From Breznakiella homolactica (lineage in GTDB: Bacteria; Spirochaetota; Spirochaetia; Treponematales; Breznakiellaceae): a stretch of DNA of 64,000 bases. Below the pieces are notes generated by a model. That model had not been told where the DNA came from, searched no databases, and saw only the letters and a list, made by a program, of their open reading frames with translations. The DNA lies in contig NZ_CP067089.2 in NCBI RefSeq assembly GCF_016616095.2, positions 2,356,001 through 2,420,000 on the forward strand. Direction: 5' to 3'. Each line of letters opens with the position of its first letter. The first letter of the stretch is position 1. The position numbers and the translations under genes are program-made. Positions 54,957-64,000 of the stretch are shown piece after piece.

Positions 54957-56006
54957 ATGCATGCCCTTAAAATGTCCGCGGCCGTTCCCGGCCGGGGGAT
55001 TTGGATAGTTTTCTGCCTCCTGGCAGTCTGTATCCCCCATCTAAATGCTGAAAGCGCGTCAGTCGCCACCCCCGGAACCGTTGAAATAACCAGAACCGTT
55101 TCCCGGAAACCCTTTCCGTCTCTGTATTTCACGGACAATTACGCGGACTATCTGGCCAGGGAAGGCGCCCGGCCTTACTGGGTTTCTACGGAGGCGGAAC
55201 TTGAATACCTTGCCCGCCTCGCGGAAGACCGCAAGTCAATCCTGCTTAACCAGGACATCCTCGCCTTTTACGGTCATCCCCTTTCCAAACGCATGGGGAT
55301 CCTGGGAGTATATCCTATTGAAGAACTGGATAAACGCCTTACAGCCCTGGCGGATGAATACCGGGAGCACAATAACGGCAGGGGTATCAAAAAAGCGTTT
55401 TATATCATCTACGGCACCGTGTGGCCCGAGGGTGAAATTGGCATACTCCGGGATTCCGTACTGCTCAGCTACATCGAATACGCCCTGGAACACGATATTC
55501 TCGTTTTCATAGACCACCAAATCGGAAAATACGATGTCATTGATTCCCTGCGGCGGATGCTTCCCTATCTCCGGTTTCCCAACGTGCATCTTGCCCTGGA
55601 CCCGGAATGGCGTACCCAGAAACCCATGGAGGAAATTGGCAGCGTCACCGCCGCGGAGGTTAATGAAGCCCAGCGGGTAATGGAAGAATACCTTATCGAA
55701 CACAACCTTCCCGGGGAACGGATGCTGGTTATCCATCAGTTCAACTGGCGGATGATCCTCAACCGCGAACAGGTCAGGAGCAACTTTGACCGGGTCCGGA
55801 TCGTCCACTGCGCCGACGGCTTCGGCAGTCCCGATCTCAAACGCCATTCCTACGCCTACAATGCCAGGGCCGCCAATATGCCAATCAAAGGTTTTAAACT
55901 GTTCTATAATTCCGGGATTCCCGGAGCGGGCTTTGACGATCCGATTTTAAGTCCCCGGGAAGTTCTCCGGCTTGACCCGAAGCCCTATATCATCATGTAC
56001 CAATAG
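54957..56006 (+). CDS. Secreted protein of a family also common in actinobacteria, unknown function
   Basis: Protein of about 349 residues with a signal peptide (IWIVFCLLAVCIPHLNAES). The core has FVDH-like acidic stretches: ILVFIDHQIGK, then VHLALDPEW, SVTAAEVNEAQRVM and MLVIHQFNWRMI. I recall a family of actinobacterial lipoproteins with the same LALDPEW...GSV.A.EVN...HQF order, suggesting a barrel with a conserved acidic and His site, perhaps a glycan hydrolase. That is inference. The start is uncertain: 54957 is the first ATG that gives a sensible signal peptide; 54921 lies ten bases after the repeat end. Confidence 0.7.
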   Translation: MHALKMSAAVPGRGIWIVFCLLAVCIPHLNAESASVATPGTVEITRTVSRKPFPSLYFTDNYADYLAREGARPYWVSTEAELEYLARLAEDRKSILLNQDILAFYGHPLSKRMGILGVYPIEELDKRLTALADEYREHNNGRGIKKAFYIIYGTVWPEGEIGILRDSVLLSYIEYALEHDILVFIDHQIGKYDVIDSLRRMLPYLRFPNVHLALDPEWRTQKPMEEIGSVTAAEVNEAQRVMEEYLIEHNLPGERMLVIHQFNWRMILNREQVRSNFDRVRIVHCADGFGSPDLKRHSYAYNARAANMPIKGFKLFYNSGIPGAGFDDPILSPREVLRLDPKPYIIMYQ

Positions 56007-56015
56007 CAAAATCTT

Positions 56016-57005
56016 TCAGTACCCTTGCCGCTTATCCACAAGGTTCATCAGGGATTCGCCCCGGGTATACCGTCCCAGGTTGTCCAGGAATATTTCCAGG
56101 GCTTTTTCCCCGTAATCCGGACGGATTCCCCCGTAATGGCCGGTGATGATCACGTTTTCCATGTCCCATAAGGGCGACCCGGGATCCAGCGGTTCTGTTC
56201 CGAACACGTCCAGCAGAGCGCCGGCGATGGTTTCACGTTCGAGCGCCTCCGCCAGGGCGGTCTCGTCGGTGGTGGCCCCCCGGCCGATATTGCAGTACAC
56301 CGCGCTGTTCTTCATGAGTTCAAATTCTTTTTTACCGAAGGAACCACGGGTTTCGGGTGTATGGGGAAGGATGTTAACCACAAAATCAGCCCGGGGAAGT
56401 TCGTCGTGGAGCCGGGCGGATGGAACAATACGCACCGTCCCGTCAGCTTTGCCGGCGGGAGGATTCCGCCTGAGACCGGTAACGGACATACCAAACCCGG
56501 CGGCAGCCCGGGCAGCGGATTCGCCGATGGACCCGTACCCGAGGATCAGCATTGATTTCCCGTCCAGGAGCGAAAGCGAACCGCCCCCAAGCTTCAGCCA
56601 CTGGTGCTGCCGCTGGGCGGCAAAGGCCTTCGGCAGCGCCCTGCACCAGGCCAGGAGCAGAGCGAAGAGATGCTCCGCCATCTGGGGGCCGTGCATGCCC
56701 GATGTGGTGGTAAGGAGAAAAGGAAGGTCCTTTACTTCGGGATACTTCTGGAGCCAGTCCGCCCCGGCGGACCAGAGTTGTACCCACCGGAGGTTGGGCG
56801 CCCGGGAAATAAGAGAAAAAGGAAAGTCCCCGGCGGCGATTTCAATACGGTCCAGGTACTGCGCGATTTCATCCTGTTCCGAAGCGACGACAACTTCCCG
56901 GCCTTCCCCGGCGGCCGACACCTTTTCGGCTCCGCCGGCGGGGAATGATCCCGGTTTCAGGGCGACTAAAACAATTCCTTTTTTGTGTTCCATGGTTTTC
57001 ATCAT
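56016..57005 (-). CDS. D-2-hydroxyacid dehydrogenase
   Basis: NAD(P)-dependent dehydrogenase of the GhrA/SerA superfamily, about 329 residues. Nucleotide motif GYGSIGESAARAAAGFGM near 155. Active-site residues: Arg in NIGRGATTDETAL and His in VIITGHYGGIRPD. Likely reduces glyoxylate, hydroxypyruvate or a similar keto acid. The first plausible start is the ATG at 57005, right behind the U-tract of the terminator of the upstream gene. Alternatives are 57002 and 56993. Confidence 0.85.
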   Translation of the reverse strand: MMKTMEHKKGIVLVALKPGSFPAGGAEKVSAAGEGREVVVASEQDEIAQYLDRIEIAAGDFPFSLISRAPNLRWVQLWSAGADWLQKYPEVKDLPFLLTTTSGMHGPQMAEHLFALLLAWCRALPKAFAAQRQHQWLKLGGGSLSLLDGKSMLILGYGSIGESAARAAAGFGMSVTGLRRNPPAGKADGTVRIVPSARLHDELPRADFVVNILPHTPETRGSFGKKEFELMKNSAVYCNIGRGATTDETALAEALERETIAGALLDVFGTEPLDPGSPLWDMENVIITGHYGGIRPDYGEKALEIFLDNLGRYTRGESLMNLVDKRQGY

Positions 57006-57006
57006 A

Positions 57007-57042
57007 TAAAAAAACCCTTCAAAGTCAAAGGCTTTGAAGGGT
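57007..57042 (-). terminator. Rho-independent terminator of the flavin reductase gene at 57086
   Basis: Perfect 11-base stem ACCCTTCAAAG / CTTTGAAGGGT (57014-57042), then T7 on the minus strand. The AAGGG in the second arm is also the only Shine-Dalgarno-like sequence of the next gene (start 57005). Confidence 0.8.
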
Positions 57043-57085
57043 CTGCGGACCAATCCCGCCGGGTTATTCCGGCGGAATGTTAAAA

Positions 57086-58834
57086 TTAACGGGCTCCGGC
57101 GAATTTGGCGGACTGCTGCCCGGCCACCCGGCCGAAGACAACGATATCGGTGATGGCGTTTCCGCCGATCCGGTTGCCGCCGTGGATACCGCCGGTCACT
57201 TCCCCTGCGGCGTAAAACCCGGGAATGGGAGCGCCTCTGGTGCTGATGACCTCGGTATTGGTATTAATCTTCACACCGCCCATGGTGTGGTGGACACCGG
57301 GAGCGATTTTGATGGCGTAATACGGGGGATTAACCAGGGGATTTTCCATGGCCTCGTCCCGGCCGAAGGGATCGCCGGCGCCGGCCTTGGCGGCGGCATT
57401 CCAGGTTTCAACACTCTTCCGGAAGTTCGCCGGATTAACGCCCATCTTGGCGGCCAGGCCTTCCAGGGTGGGATCTTCCAGCACAAAGCCGCGGCTCACG
57501 TAGGTGTTGATAATAGACCGGATATTCCGGACATTCTGGTCGAATACGATGTACGCGTAGGAATCCGGCTGGGCCAGGACCGCGGCGGAAACCTTGTCCC
57601 GGGTGAGGATCTCATTGTAGAAGCGGTTGCCGTCGGCGTTGATCAGGATCGAGCCGTCCCGGCGGAGGCTTTCGGAAACCAGTTCCGACGTGGACTGCTC
57701 CACCGTGGGATGGATCTGGATCTGTTCGATATCCGTAAGGTCCGCGCCCACGGCCTCTGCCATTACGATACCGTCACCGGTCGCGCCGGGATGGTTGGTG
57801 GTCACGTAGCCCTTAAGTTCGGGGCGGTACTTGGTGAACAGGTCCTCATTGGCGCCGAATCCGCCGGTGGCCAGGACCACCGCTTTGGCGTTAACCGTAA
57901 CAGTATTGCCGGTCTTACCCACACAGCGTACACCGGCGGCCTGGCCGTTTTTCATGATAATTTCCTCGGCCTTGGTTTCCAGCATCACCTGGATACCGTC
58001 CTGTTCCGCCCGGGCGGTGAGAACACGCATCAGCTCAATGCCTACGGGGCCGCCGTTATTGACGGCGTGAGACCGCTGGGCCGTAGTATAGTTCCCGAAG
58101 GTGTAGTTCATACCGAGGCCGGTAAGCCAGTCAACCGCGCCGGAAGAGTTTTCCACAAAGAACCGGAGCAGCGCCGGATCATTGAGTCCGTGGCCGCCGT
58201 CCATGGTATATTGGTAGAAAGTATCGTTGGTGTAGATCTTGCCCGCCCGTTTCTGGTACTGGGTTTCGGAGGCGTTCATACCGCCGGAGCCTTTGATGGT
58301 ATTGCCGCCGACCAGGGGCATTTTTTCAATGATAACCACGGACCGGCCCGCTTCCTTCGCTTCGATGGCCGCGCTGAAACCTGCGCCGCCGGCGCCGATG
58401 ACCACAACGTCAACATCCATGGTGACGTCCTTTTCCTTTGCCGCCGCAGCGCCGGCCTGTTTAAGGGCGGCGATGTTTCCGCCCGCCGCGGTCAGGGCAG
58501 CCTCAAGGGCGCCCAGAAGACCGTTGCTGGTAATGGTAGCGCCGGCCACCGCATCCACCGCCAGGGACTGGTTTTCGATAACCTGTCCGGGAATCATGGT
58601 GATGGCGTTGCTGCCGATACCGGGGGTTTCGTTGTTGTCCCCGATTTCAATAGCCGTAATCTTTGAGGCGTCCACGGTTACCGAAACCGTGAAGGTCCCG
58701 CCGAATCCCTGGGCTTCCGCGGAATACGTTCCCGGGGTGTAGCTCTGGGCACTGCCTTTGCCGGAACTGGCGCAGGCAAAAAACGAAATCACCACAGCGG
58801 CGCTCAGAACCGCGGCAATAAAAATTTTCTTCAT
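57086..58834 (-). CDS. FMN-binding + FAD-dependent fumarate/urocanate reductase-like lipoprotein
   Basis: Protein of 582 residues, paralogue of the one at 50617. Lipoprotein signal ending ISFFACAS. The FMN_bind domain carries DAVAGAT, the flavinylation motif with Ala instead of Ser at position 4. The FAD domain begins VVVIGAGGAGFSAAIEAKEAG. Active-site stretches are NRFYNEILTRD, GVHHTMGG and AAGEVTGGIHGGNRIGGNA. AAGGAG is five bases before the ATG at 58834. Predicted extracytoplasmic terminal reductase; the acceptor is unknown and may differ from its paralogue. Confidence 0.9.
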   Translation of the reverse strand: MKKIFIAAVLSAAVVISFFACASSGKGSAQSYTPGTYSAEAQGFGGTFTVSVTVDASKITAIEIGDNNETPGIGSNAITMIPGQVIENQSLAVDAVAGATITSNGLLGALEAALTAAGGNIAALKQAGAAAAKEKDVTMDVDVVVIGAGGAGFSAAIEAKEAGRSVVIIEKMPLVGGNTIKGSGGMNASETQYQKRAGKIYTNDTFYQYTMDGGHGLNDPALLRFFVENSSGAVDWLTGLGMNYTFGNYTTAQRSHAVNNGGPVGIELMRVLTARAEQDGIQVMLETKAEEIIMKNGQAAGVRCVGKTGNTVTVNAKAVVLATGGFGANEDLFTKYRPELKGYVTTNHPGATGDGIVMAEAVGADLTDIEQIQIHPTVEQSTSELVSESLRRDGSILINADGNRFYNEILTRDKVSAAVLAQPDSYAYIVFDQNVRNIRSIINTYVSRGFVLEDPTLEGLAAKMGVNPANFRKSVETWNAAAKAGAGDPFGRDEAMENPLVNPPYYAIKIAPGVHHTMGGVKINTNTEVISTRGAPIPGFYAAGEVTGGIHGGNRIGGNAITDIVVFGRVAGQQSAKFAGAR

Positions 58835-58942
58835 GGTCACTCCTTAAAATACTAATTGCTCAATTGTTTGAAAGATCTTACAAAGATCCAGGTGACAGTA
58901 GTATATATCACGCCTGTGTTGCAATAGCGCGCCGGATTTTTA

Positions 58943-59698
58943 TTAATCTTTTTTATTTCCGCCGAAGGGATTGAAGCTGATCCCCACATCATAGGCATCA
59001 ACGGCTTCGGATTTTTTCAGCTTCCGGACGGTAAGATACGTTACCGGGGTCATGAGTACTTCTATGCCGCATTTGAAAAGATAGTTCGTCAGCACCAGCG
59101 TTACAAACAGTTCCCAGCCGAAGACACCTGTCAGAGAGGCAACGAACACAAAGACCAGACTGTCCAGGAACTCCCCCACCAGGGTGGAGCCGATAGTCCG
59201 GACCCAGAGATGCCGGCCCTTCATGGCGACCTTCATCCGGGAAAGCACCGCGGAATTGGAAAATTCCCCGATCCAGTATCCCAGAAGGCTTGCCAGGGCA
59301 ATGCCGCCGGTGCTCATACCGCCGAGGATCGCGTCGTAGGCGGCGGTGCCCGCGTAATTTTCCCAGGCTGCTTCCGCGGGAAGGAACCGGAGCAGCAGGA
59401 ATACCAGGGAGGAAAGCGCCAGCGCCGCGAACCCGGTCCAGATTACCCTGCGGGAAGCCCGGAATCCGTAAACTTCGGTCAGCACATCCCCGAACACATA
59501 CGAAATGGGGAAGAGCAAAGTTCCGCCGTCGAATGCCAGGGGTATGCCGAAAAGCGAAAAACCGAGATCCACTATTTTTGCCGATGACGCCACATTGCTG
59601 ACGATGAGAACCGCCACAAAAAAGGCCATCACAATATCGAGGTACCGGTACTGCCGGCTTTGGAGGTCCGCTGTTTTGGTTAAGGGGGATGATTCCAC
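58943..59698 (-). CDS. Queuosine precursor transporter, VUT/YhhQ family
   Basis: Membrane protein of 251 residues with six to seven spans. The VUT signature is visible: LFPISYVFGDVLTEVYGFRASRR, ALASLLGYWIGEFSNSAVLSRMK and TIGSTLVGEFLDSLVFV. It imports 7-cyano- or 7-aminomethyl-7-deazaguanine for tRNA queuosine. The start is the GTG at 59698, directly behind AAGGAG of the preQ1 riboswitch; the longer open frame to 59761 would run through the riboswitch and is not the protein. Confidence 0.92.
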   Translation of the reverse strand: MESSPLTKTADLQSRQYRYLDIVMAFFVAVLIVSNVASSAKIVDLGFSLFGIPLAFDGGTLLFPISYVFGDVLTEVYGFRASRRVIWTGFAALALSSLVFLLLRFLPAEAAWENYAGTAAYDAILGGMSTGGIALASLLGYWIGEFSNSAVLSRMKVAMKGRHLWVRTIGSTLVGEFLDSLVFVFVASLTGVFGWELFVTLVLTNYLFKCGIEVLMTPVTYLTVRKLKKSEAVDAYDVGISFNPFGGNKKD

Positions 59699-59705
59699 AA
59701 TCACT

Positions 59706-59741
59706 CCTTGTTTTGTTAAGGCGGGTAGCAGGACGACCGCC
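59706..59741 (-). promoter_or_regulatory. PreQ1-I riboswitch
   Basis: On the minus strand GGCGG-TCGTCCTGC-TAC-CCGCC is followed by TTAACAAAACAAGG, the compact class I preQ1 aptamer. The A-rich tail TTAACAAAACAAGG is the same as in the well-studied Thermoanaerobacter aptamer. P1 is GGCGG/CCGCC (59737-59741 with 59720-59724). The final AAGG is part of the Shine-Dalgarno of the transporter gene, so ligand binding should block translation. Its gene fits: a queuosine precursor importer. Confidence 0.93.
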
Positions 59742-59747
59742 GCGGCC

Positions 59748-59785
59748 AAAAGAAAAAGCACCCGGACCGCTGGGGTGCCGGGTGC
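59748..59785 (-). terminator. Rho-independent terminator of glgP
   Basis: Stem GCACCCGG / CCGGGTGC (59758-59765, 59778-59785) followed on the minus strand by TTTTTCTTTT, 48 bases after the glgP stop and just before the riboswitch. Confidence 0.75.
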
Positions 59786-59832
59786 ACTGTAACACAGGAA
59801 AGATAATTTTACAAGATTACGGGGTTACCTGG

Positions 59833-62373
<2,541 letters not shown>

Positions 62374-62379
62374 GTATCA

Positions 62380-62408
62380 ATACTACGCATTTCCCCGGGG
62401 AAATGCAA
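62380..62408 (-). promoter_or_regulatory. glgP promoter with embedded 20-base palindrome
   Basis: Minus strand TTGCAT (62408-62403), 17-base spacer, TAGTAT (62385-62380), six bases before the start codon. The -35 and spacer contain a perfect palindrome, arms GCATTTCCCC / GGGGAAATGC (62387-62406), a likely repressor site. Confidence 0.55.
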
Positions 62409-62747
62409 ATCCTTCCGGTGGGTTTTGACTGAAAAACAAATTTTATTGTAAGAAAGCCCCAAAAAGTGCAGATTATCCGAAAAAAGCCATAAAATAGATT
62501 TTTTTGAATAAGAAAACGGTTTTCCGGAACTGCCATAATAGCAAAAGAGCCCCGGATTCCGGGATTACTGGTATATTCCGCGGATATTTTTTGAATTTTA
62601 CGTTTTCTCCGAATTATTATCGTGAAGGAAATCGAGAAACCGCGGGGATACGGCACTATTCCCGCGGTAAACCGGATAAAAAAATATACTGTACGGGCTT
62701 ACGGCGAGGCTAAGGTTTTTTCAGAATAGGTTTAACGGATTGAAATA
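62409..62747. other. Intergenic stretch without recognised gene
   Basis: AT-rich 340 bases between glgP and the anti-sigma gene. I see no coding frame of a known family. It holds one clear hairpin, ACCGCGGG / CCCGCGGT (62639-62668) with a 14-base loop, and a short CCCGG-ATT-CCGGG repeat near 62552-62566. Neither has a proper U-tract. Confidence 0.5.
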
Positions 62748-63218
62748 TCAATGAAGCCTGAAACGCTCCGAAAGCCGTTTGACATGGGTTCCGATGAACA
62801 GCGCGCCGTACACGCTGATAATGATGCCGATGGTCAATCCAATCGCGAGCATAAATGAAGGGCTGGCGTTGGCGGAGAGTTCCTGGAAATCCAGCCCGAA
62901 AAAAGCCGATACCAGGGAAATCAGAATAACACATCCCGCGATTATCCAGCTTCGGAAAGAAAAGCCCCGCTGTTCCTCGAGATACTCCTCGGGTTCATCC
63001 CGGAAAACTTCGGCCATAATCATGTCCGACAGGTCCGGTACTTCCGGGAGCGCTTCGGTGGCAAGCAGTTCCCGTGCCGATTCATAGCGGTTTACCTCTT
63101 CGGCGCATTGGGGGCAGAGGAACAGATGAATCTGAATTCTGATGTACTGCAGCAGGGAACTGTGTTCATCACCATCCGCTTCGACAATACGGTCCATAAC
63201 GGTTGTGCATTTCATCAT
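62748..63218 (-). CDS. Putative membrane anti-sigma factor
   Basis: Protein of 156 residues. The N-terminus has a zinc-finger-like HLFLCPQCAEEV (His-x3-Cys-x2-Cys), as in zinc-binding anti-sigma domains. Two membrane spans follow (about 90-107 and 121-145). It overlaps the ECF sigma gene by four bases, which strongly supports a sigma/anti-sigma pair. AAGGAGGAAT precedes the ATG. Confidence 0.78.
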   Translation of the reverse strand: MMKCTTVMDRIVEADGDEHSSLLQYIRIQIHLFLCPQCAEEVNRYESARELLATEALPEVPDLSDMIMAEVFRDEPEEYLEEQRGFSFRSWIIAGCVILISLVSAFFGLDFQELSANASPSFMLAIGLTIGIIISVYGALFIGTHVKRLSERFRLH

Positions 63219-63772
63219 ATTCCTCCTTCCGTAAACTGTCCCAGCTGTTCCTGGAGCATTTTTTTAGCCCGGAACACATGGGATTTAATCGTATTTACCG
63301 GAAATCCCGTTACCGCTTCAATTTCCTGGTAGGACCGGTCGTAAAAGAAAAACAGGTCCACACAGATACGGTACCGTTCGGGAAGATCCGCCACGGCTTT
63401 TTTAACAGCCTCCCGGGAAGCCGTCATCAGCGCCTGCTTTTCGGGGTCGTCGAAATCCGGAATCTCCTGACCCTCCGCAAGGCTCTGGTACTCTTTTCTG
63501 CGGTTTACGCCATTTATCCCCGTATTGTAGGCTATTTTATACAGCCACGTTGAAAAACGGGCTTTGCCCTGGAACTGGGGTAAACTCCGGTAGGCTTTCA
63601 AAAAAACCTCCTGGGTAAAATCCGCCGCATCCTCCCGGTTACGGAAGAAACTCATTCCCATACCGAACACCGCTTTTTCATGACGCTGCACCAGGAACCG
63701 GAACAGTTCGGTATTACCCTGCAGGGTCTGCTGAACAATCAGCTGATCATCCAGGTCCCCGCCGGTTGTCAT
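63215..63772 (-). CDS. ECF-type RNA polymerase sigma factor
   Basis: SigE/RpoE-like factor of 185 residues. Region 2 (DAADFTQEVFLKAYRSLPQF, then FSTWLYKIAYN) recognises the -10; region 4 (LPERYRICVDLFFFYDRSYQEIEAVTG, then KSHVFRAKKML) the -35. Regulated by the membrane anti-sigma protein encoded downstream. Its start overlaps the stop of the partial gene at the window edge. Confidence 0.92.
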   Translation of the reverse strand: MTTGGDLDDQLIVQQTLQGNTELFRFLVQRHEKAVFGMGMSFFRNREDAADFTQEVFLKAYRSLPQFQGKARFSTWLYKIAYNTGINGVNRRKEYQSLAEGQEIPDFDDPEKQALMTASREAVKKAVADLPERYRICVDLFFFYDRSYQEIEAVTGFPVNTIKSHVFRAKKMLQEQLGQFTEGGI

Positions 63773-64000
63773 GATGAACGGTCGCCGCGTTTCATTCCAT
63801 AATATGCAAGCAATCCTATCCCGAGGGAAAGGGGGATCAATCCGCCCAGGAGACCGAAGTCAAATCCCCGGAACAGGGCAAGAAAAACCGTTAGGCTCAA
63901 TCCCACACTCACCAGGAGCAGTCCCGCCAGAAGGCTGAAAGACAGGAGATCAAACTCCGGCCTTTTGTACTGGCCTGCCTTGATGAGCAGGGTGTTGCGT
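63769..64000 (-). CDS. Membrane protein, 3' part only, first in the sigma operon
   Basis: The last 76 codons of a gene that enters from the right edge: LLIKAGQYKRPEFDLLSF, a span (LLAGLLLVSVGLSLTVFLALF), a second span (GLLGGLIPLSLGIGLLAYYG) and a basic tail MKRGDRSS. The TGA stop overlaps the sigma-factor ATG (ATGA). Too little is visible to name a family. Confidence 0.65.
   Translation of the reverse strand, partial: RNTLLIKAGQYKRPEFDLLSFSLLAGLLLVSVGLSLTVFLALFRGFDFGLLGGLIPLSLGIGLLAYYGMKRGDRSS

Noticed and set aside
59698..59761. Longer N-terminus of the queuosine transporter from an ATG-like start at 59761
   Set aside because: It would be translated through the preQ1 riboswitch and part of the glgP terminator; the GTG behind AAGGAG is the natural start.
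62639..62668. Terminator for the sigma/anti-sigma operon
   Set aside because: A perfect eight-base stem, but no U-tract on the minus strand after it and it lies 80 bases past the stop.

Overview
The window looks like a chromosome segment of a free-living or gut spirochaete, most likely Treponema-like. This rests on family content and style, not on a marker gene: no rRNA, tRNA or ribosomal protein gene was seen. The clues are many sugar ABC transporters with family 1 binding proteins, YesM/YesN-type two-component pairs, a YjfB-type motility protein, FMN-binding flavocytochrome-type reductases, an alpha-glucan phosphorylase, mixed ATG/GTG/TTG starts and a GC content near 50 percent.

Layout. 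(1) 1-7363, minus strand: a sugar operon (rbsK, rbsD, zinc alcohol dehydrogenase, Gfo/Idh/MocA dehydrogenase, a drug/metabolite-superfamily carrier, two ABC permeases and a binding protein cut by the window edge), read divergently from a LacI-family regulator (7586-8608). (2) 8674-18151, plus strand: a YesN/YesM two-component pair, a sugar ABC importer, a family 3 glycosidase and an MFS carrier. (3) 18268-21242: a three-gene cassette of an H-cluster-only [FeFe]-hydrogenase-like protein, a FIST-domain protein and a soluble chemoreceptor-like signalling protein. I read it as a candidate hydrogen-sensing chemosensory unit. (4) 21371-25107: an SDR dehydrogenase divergent from a LacI regulator and a fructuronate/mannonate-type dehydrogenase, with clear promoter and operator candidates between them. 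(5) 25104-35416, minus strand: a MATE exporter, a Tat-exported FAD reductase, a HAD phosphatase and glutamate synthase gltB-gltD. (6) 35.4-37.0 kb: a C-rich leader or small RNA, an NlpC/P60-beta-barrel protein and copy 1 of a nested-palindrome repeat. (7) 37012-40773, minus strand: a PHP / DRTGG / CBS-ATPase / HAD / DRTGG / gamma-carbonic-anhydrase operon, divergent from parA-parB. (8) 42.5-46.3 kb: two acetyltransferases and a lipoprotein / DUF4956 / VTC-domain operon. (9) 46.5-50.6 kb: yjfB, an ACT-domain protein, a second two-component pair, a phosphoesterase and a decayed acetyltransferase. (10) 50.6-58.8 kb: two FMN-binding flavin reductases, rsmE, a HEYAHH protein, a secreted protein and a hydroxyacid dehydrogenase, with four more copies or relics of the nested-palindrome element. 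(11) 58.9-64.0 kb: a preQ1-I riboswitch controlling a queuosine-precursor transporter, glycogen phosphorylase, and an ECF sigma / anti-sigma operon.

Taken together, the genes describe an anaerobic sugar fermenter. It imports and oxidises sugars and polyols, stores glycogen, assimilates ammonia through GOGAT, and may dispose of electrons on organic acceptors through exported flavin reductases. The H-cluster sensor cassette and the DRTGG/CBS-ATPase/PHP block both point to hydrogen metabolism. The items I consider most novel are the HydS-FIST-MCP cassette, the family of nested palindromes whose stems vary with compensation while loops and flanks are kept, the C-rich transcript upstream of gltB, and a recurring promoter layout in which the -10 box lies exactly 6 nt before the start codon (apparent leaderless genes).
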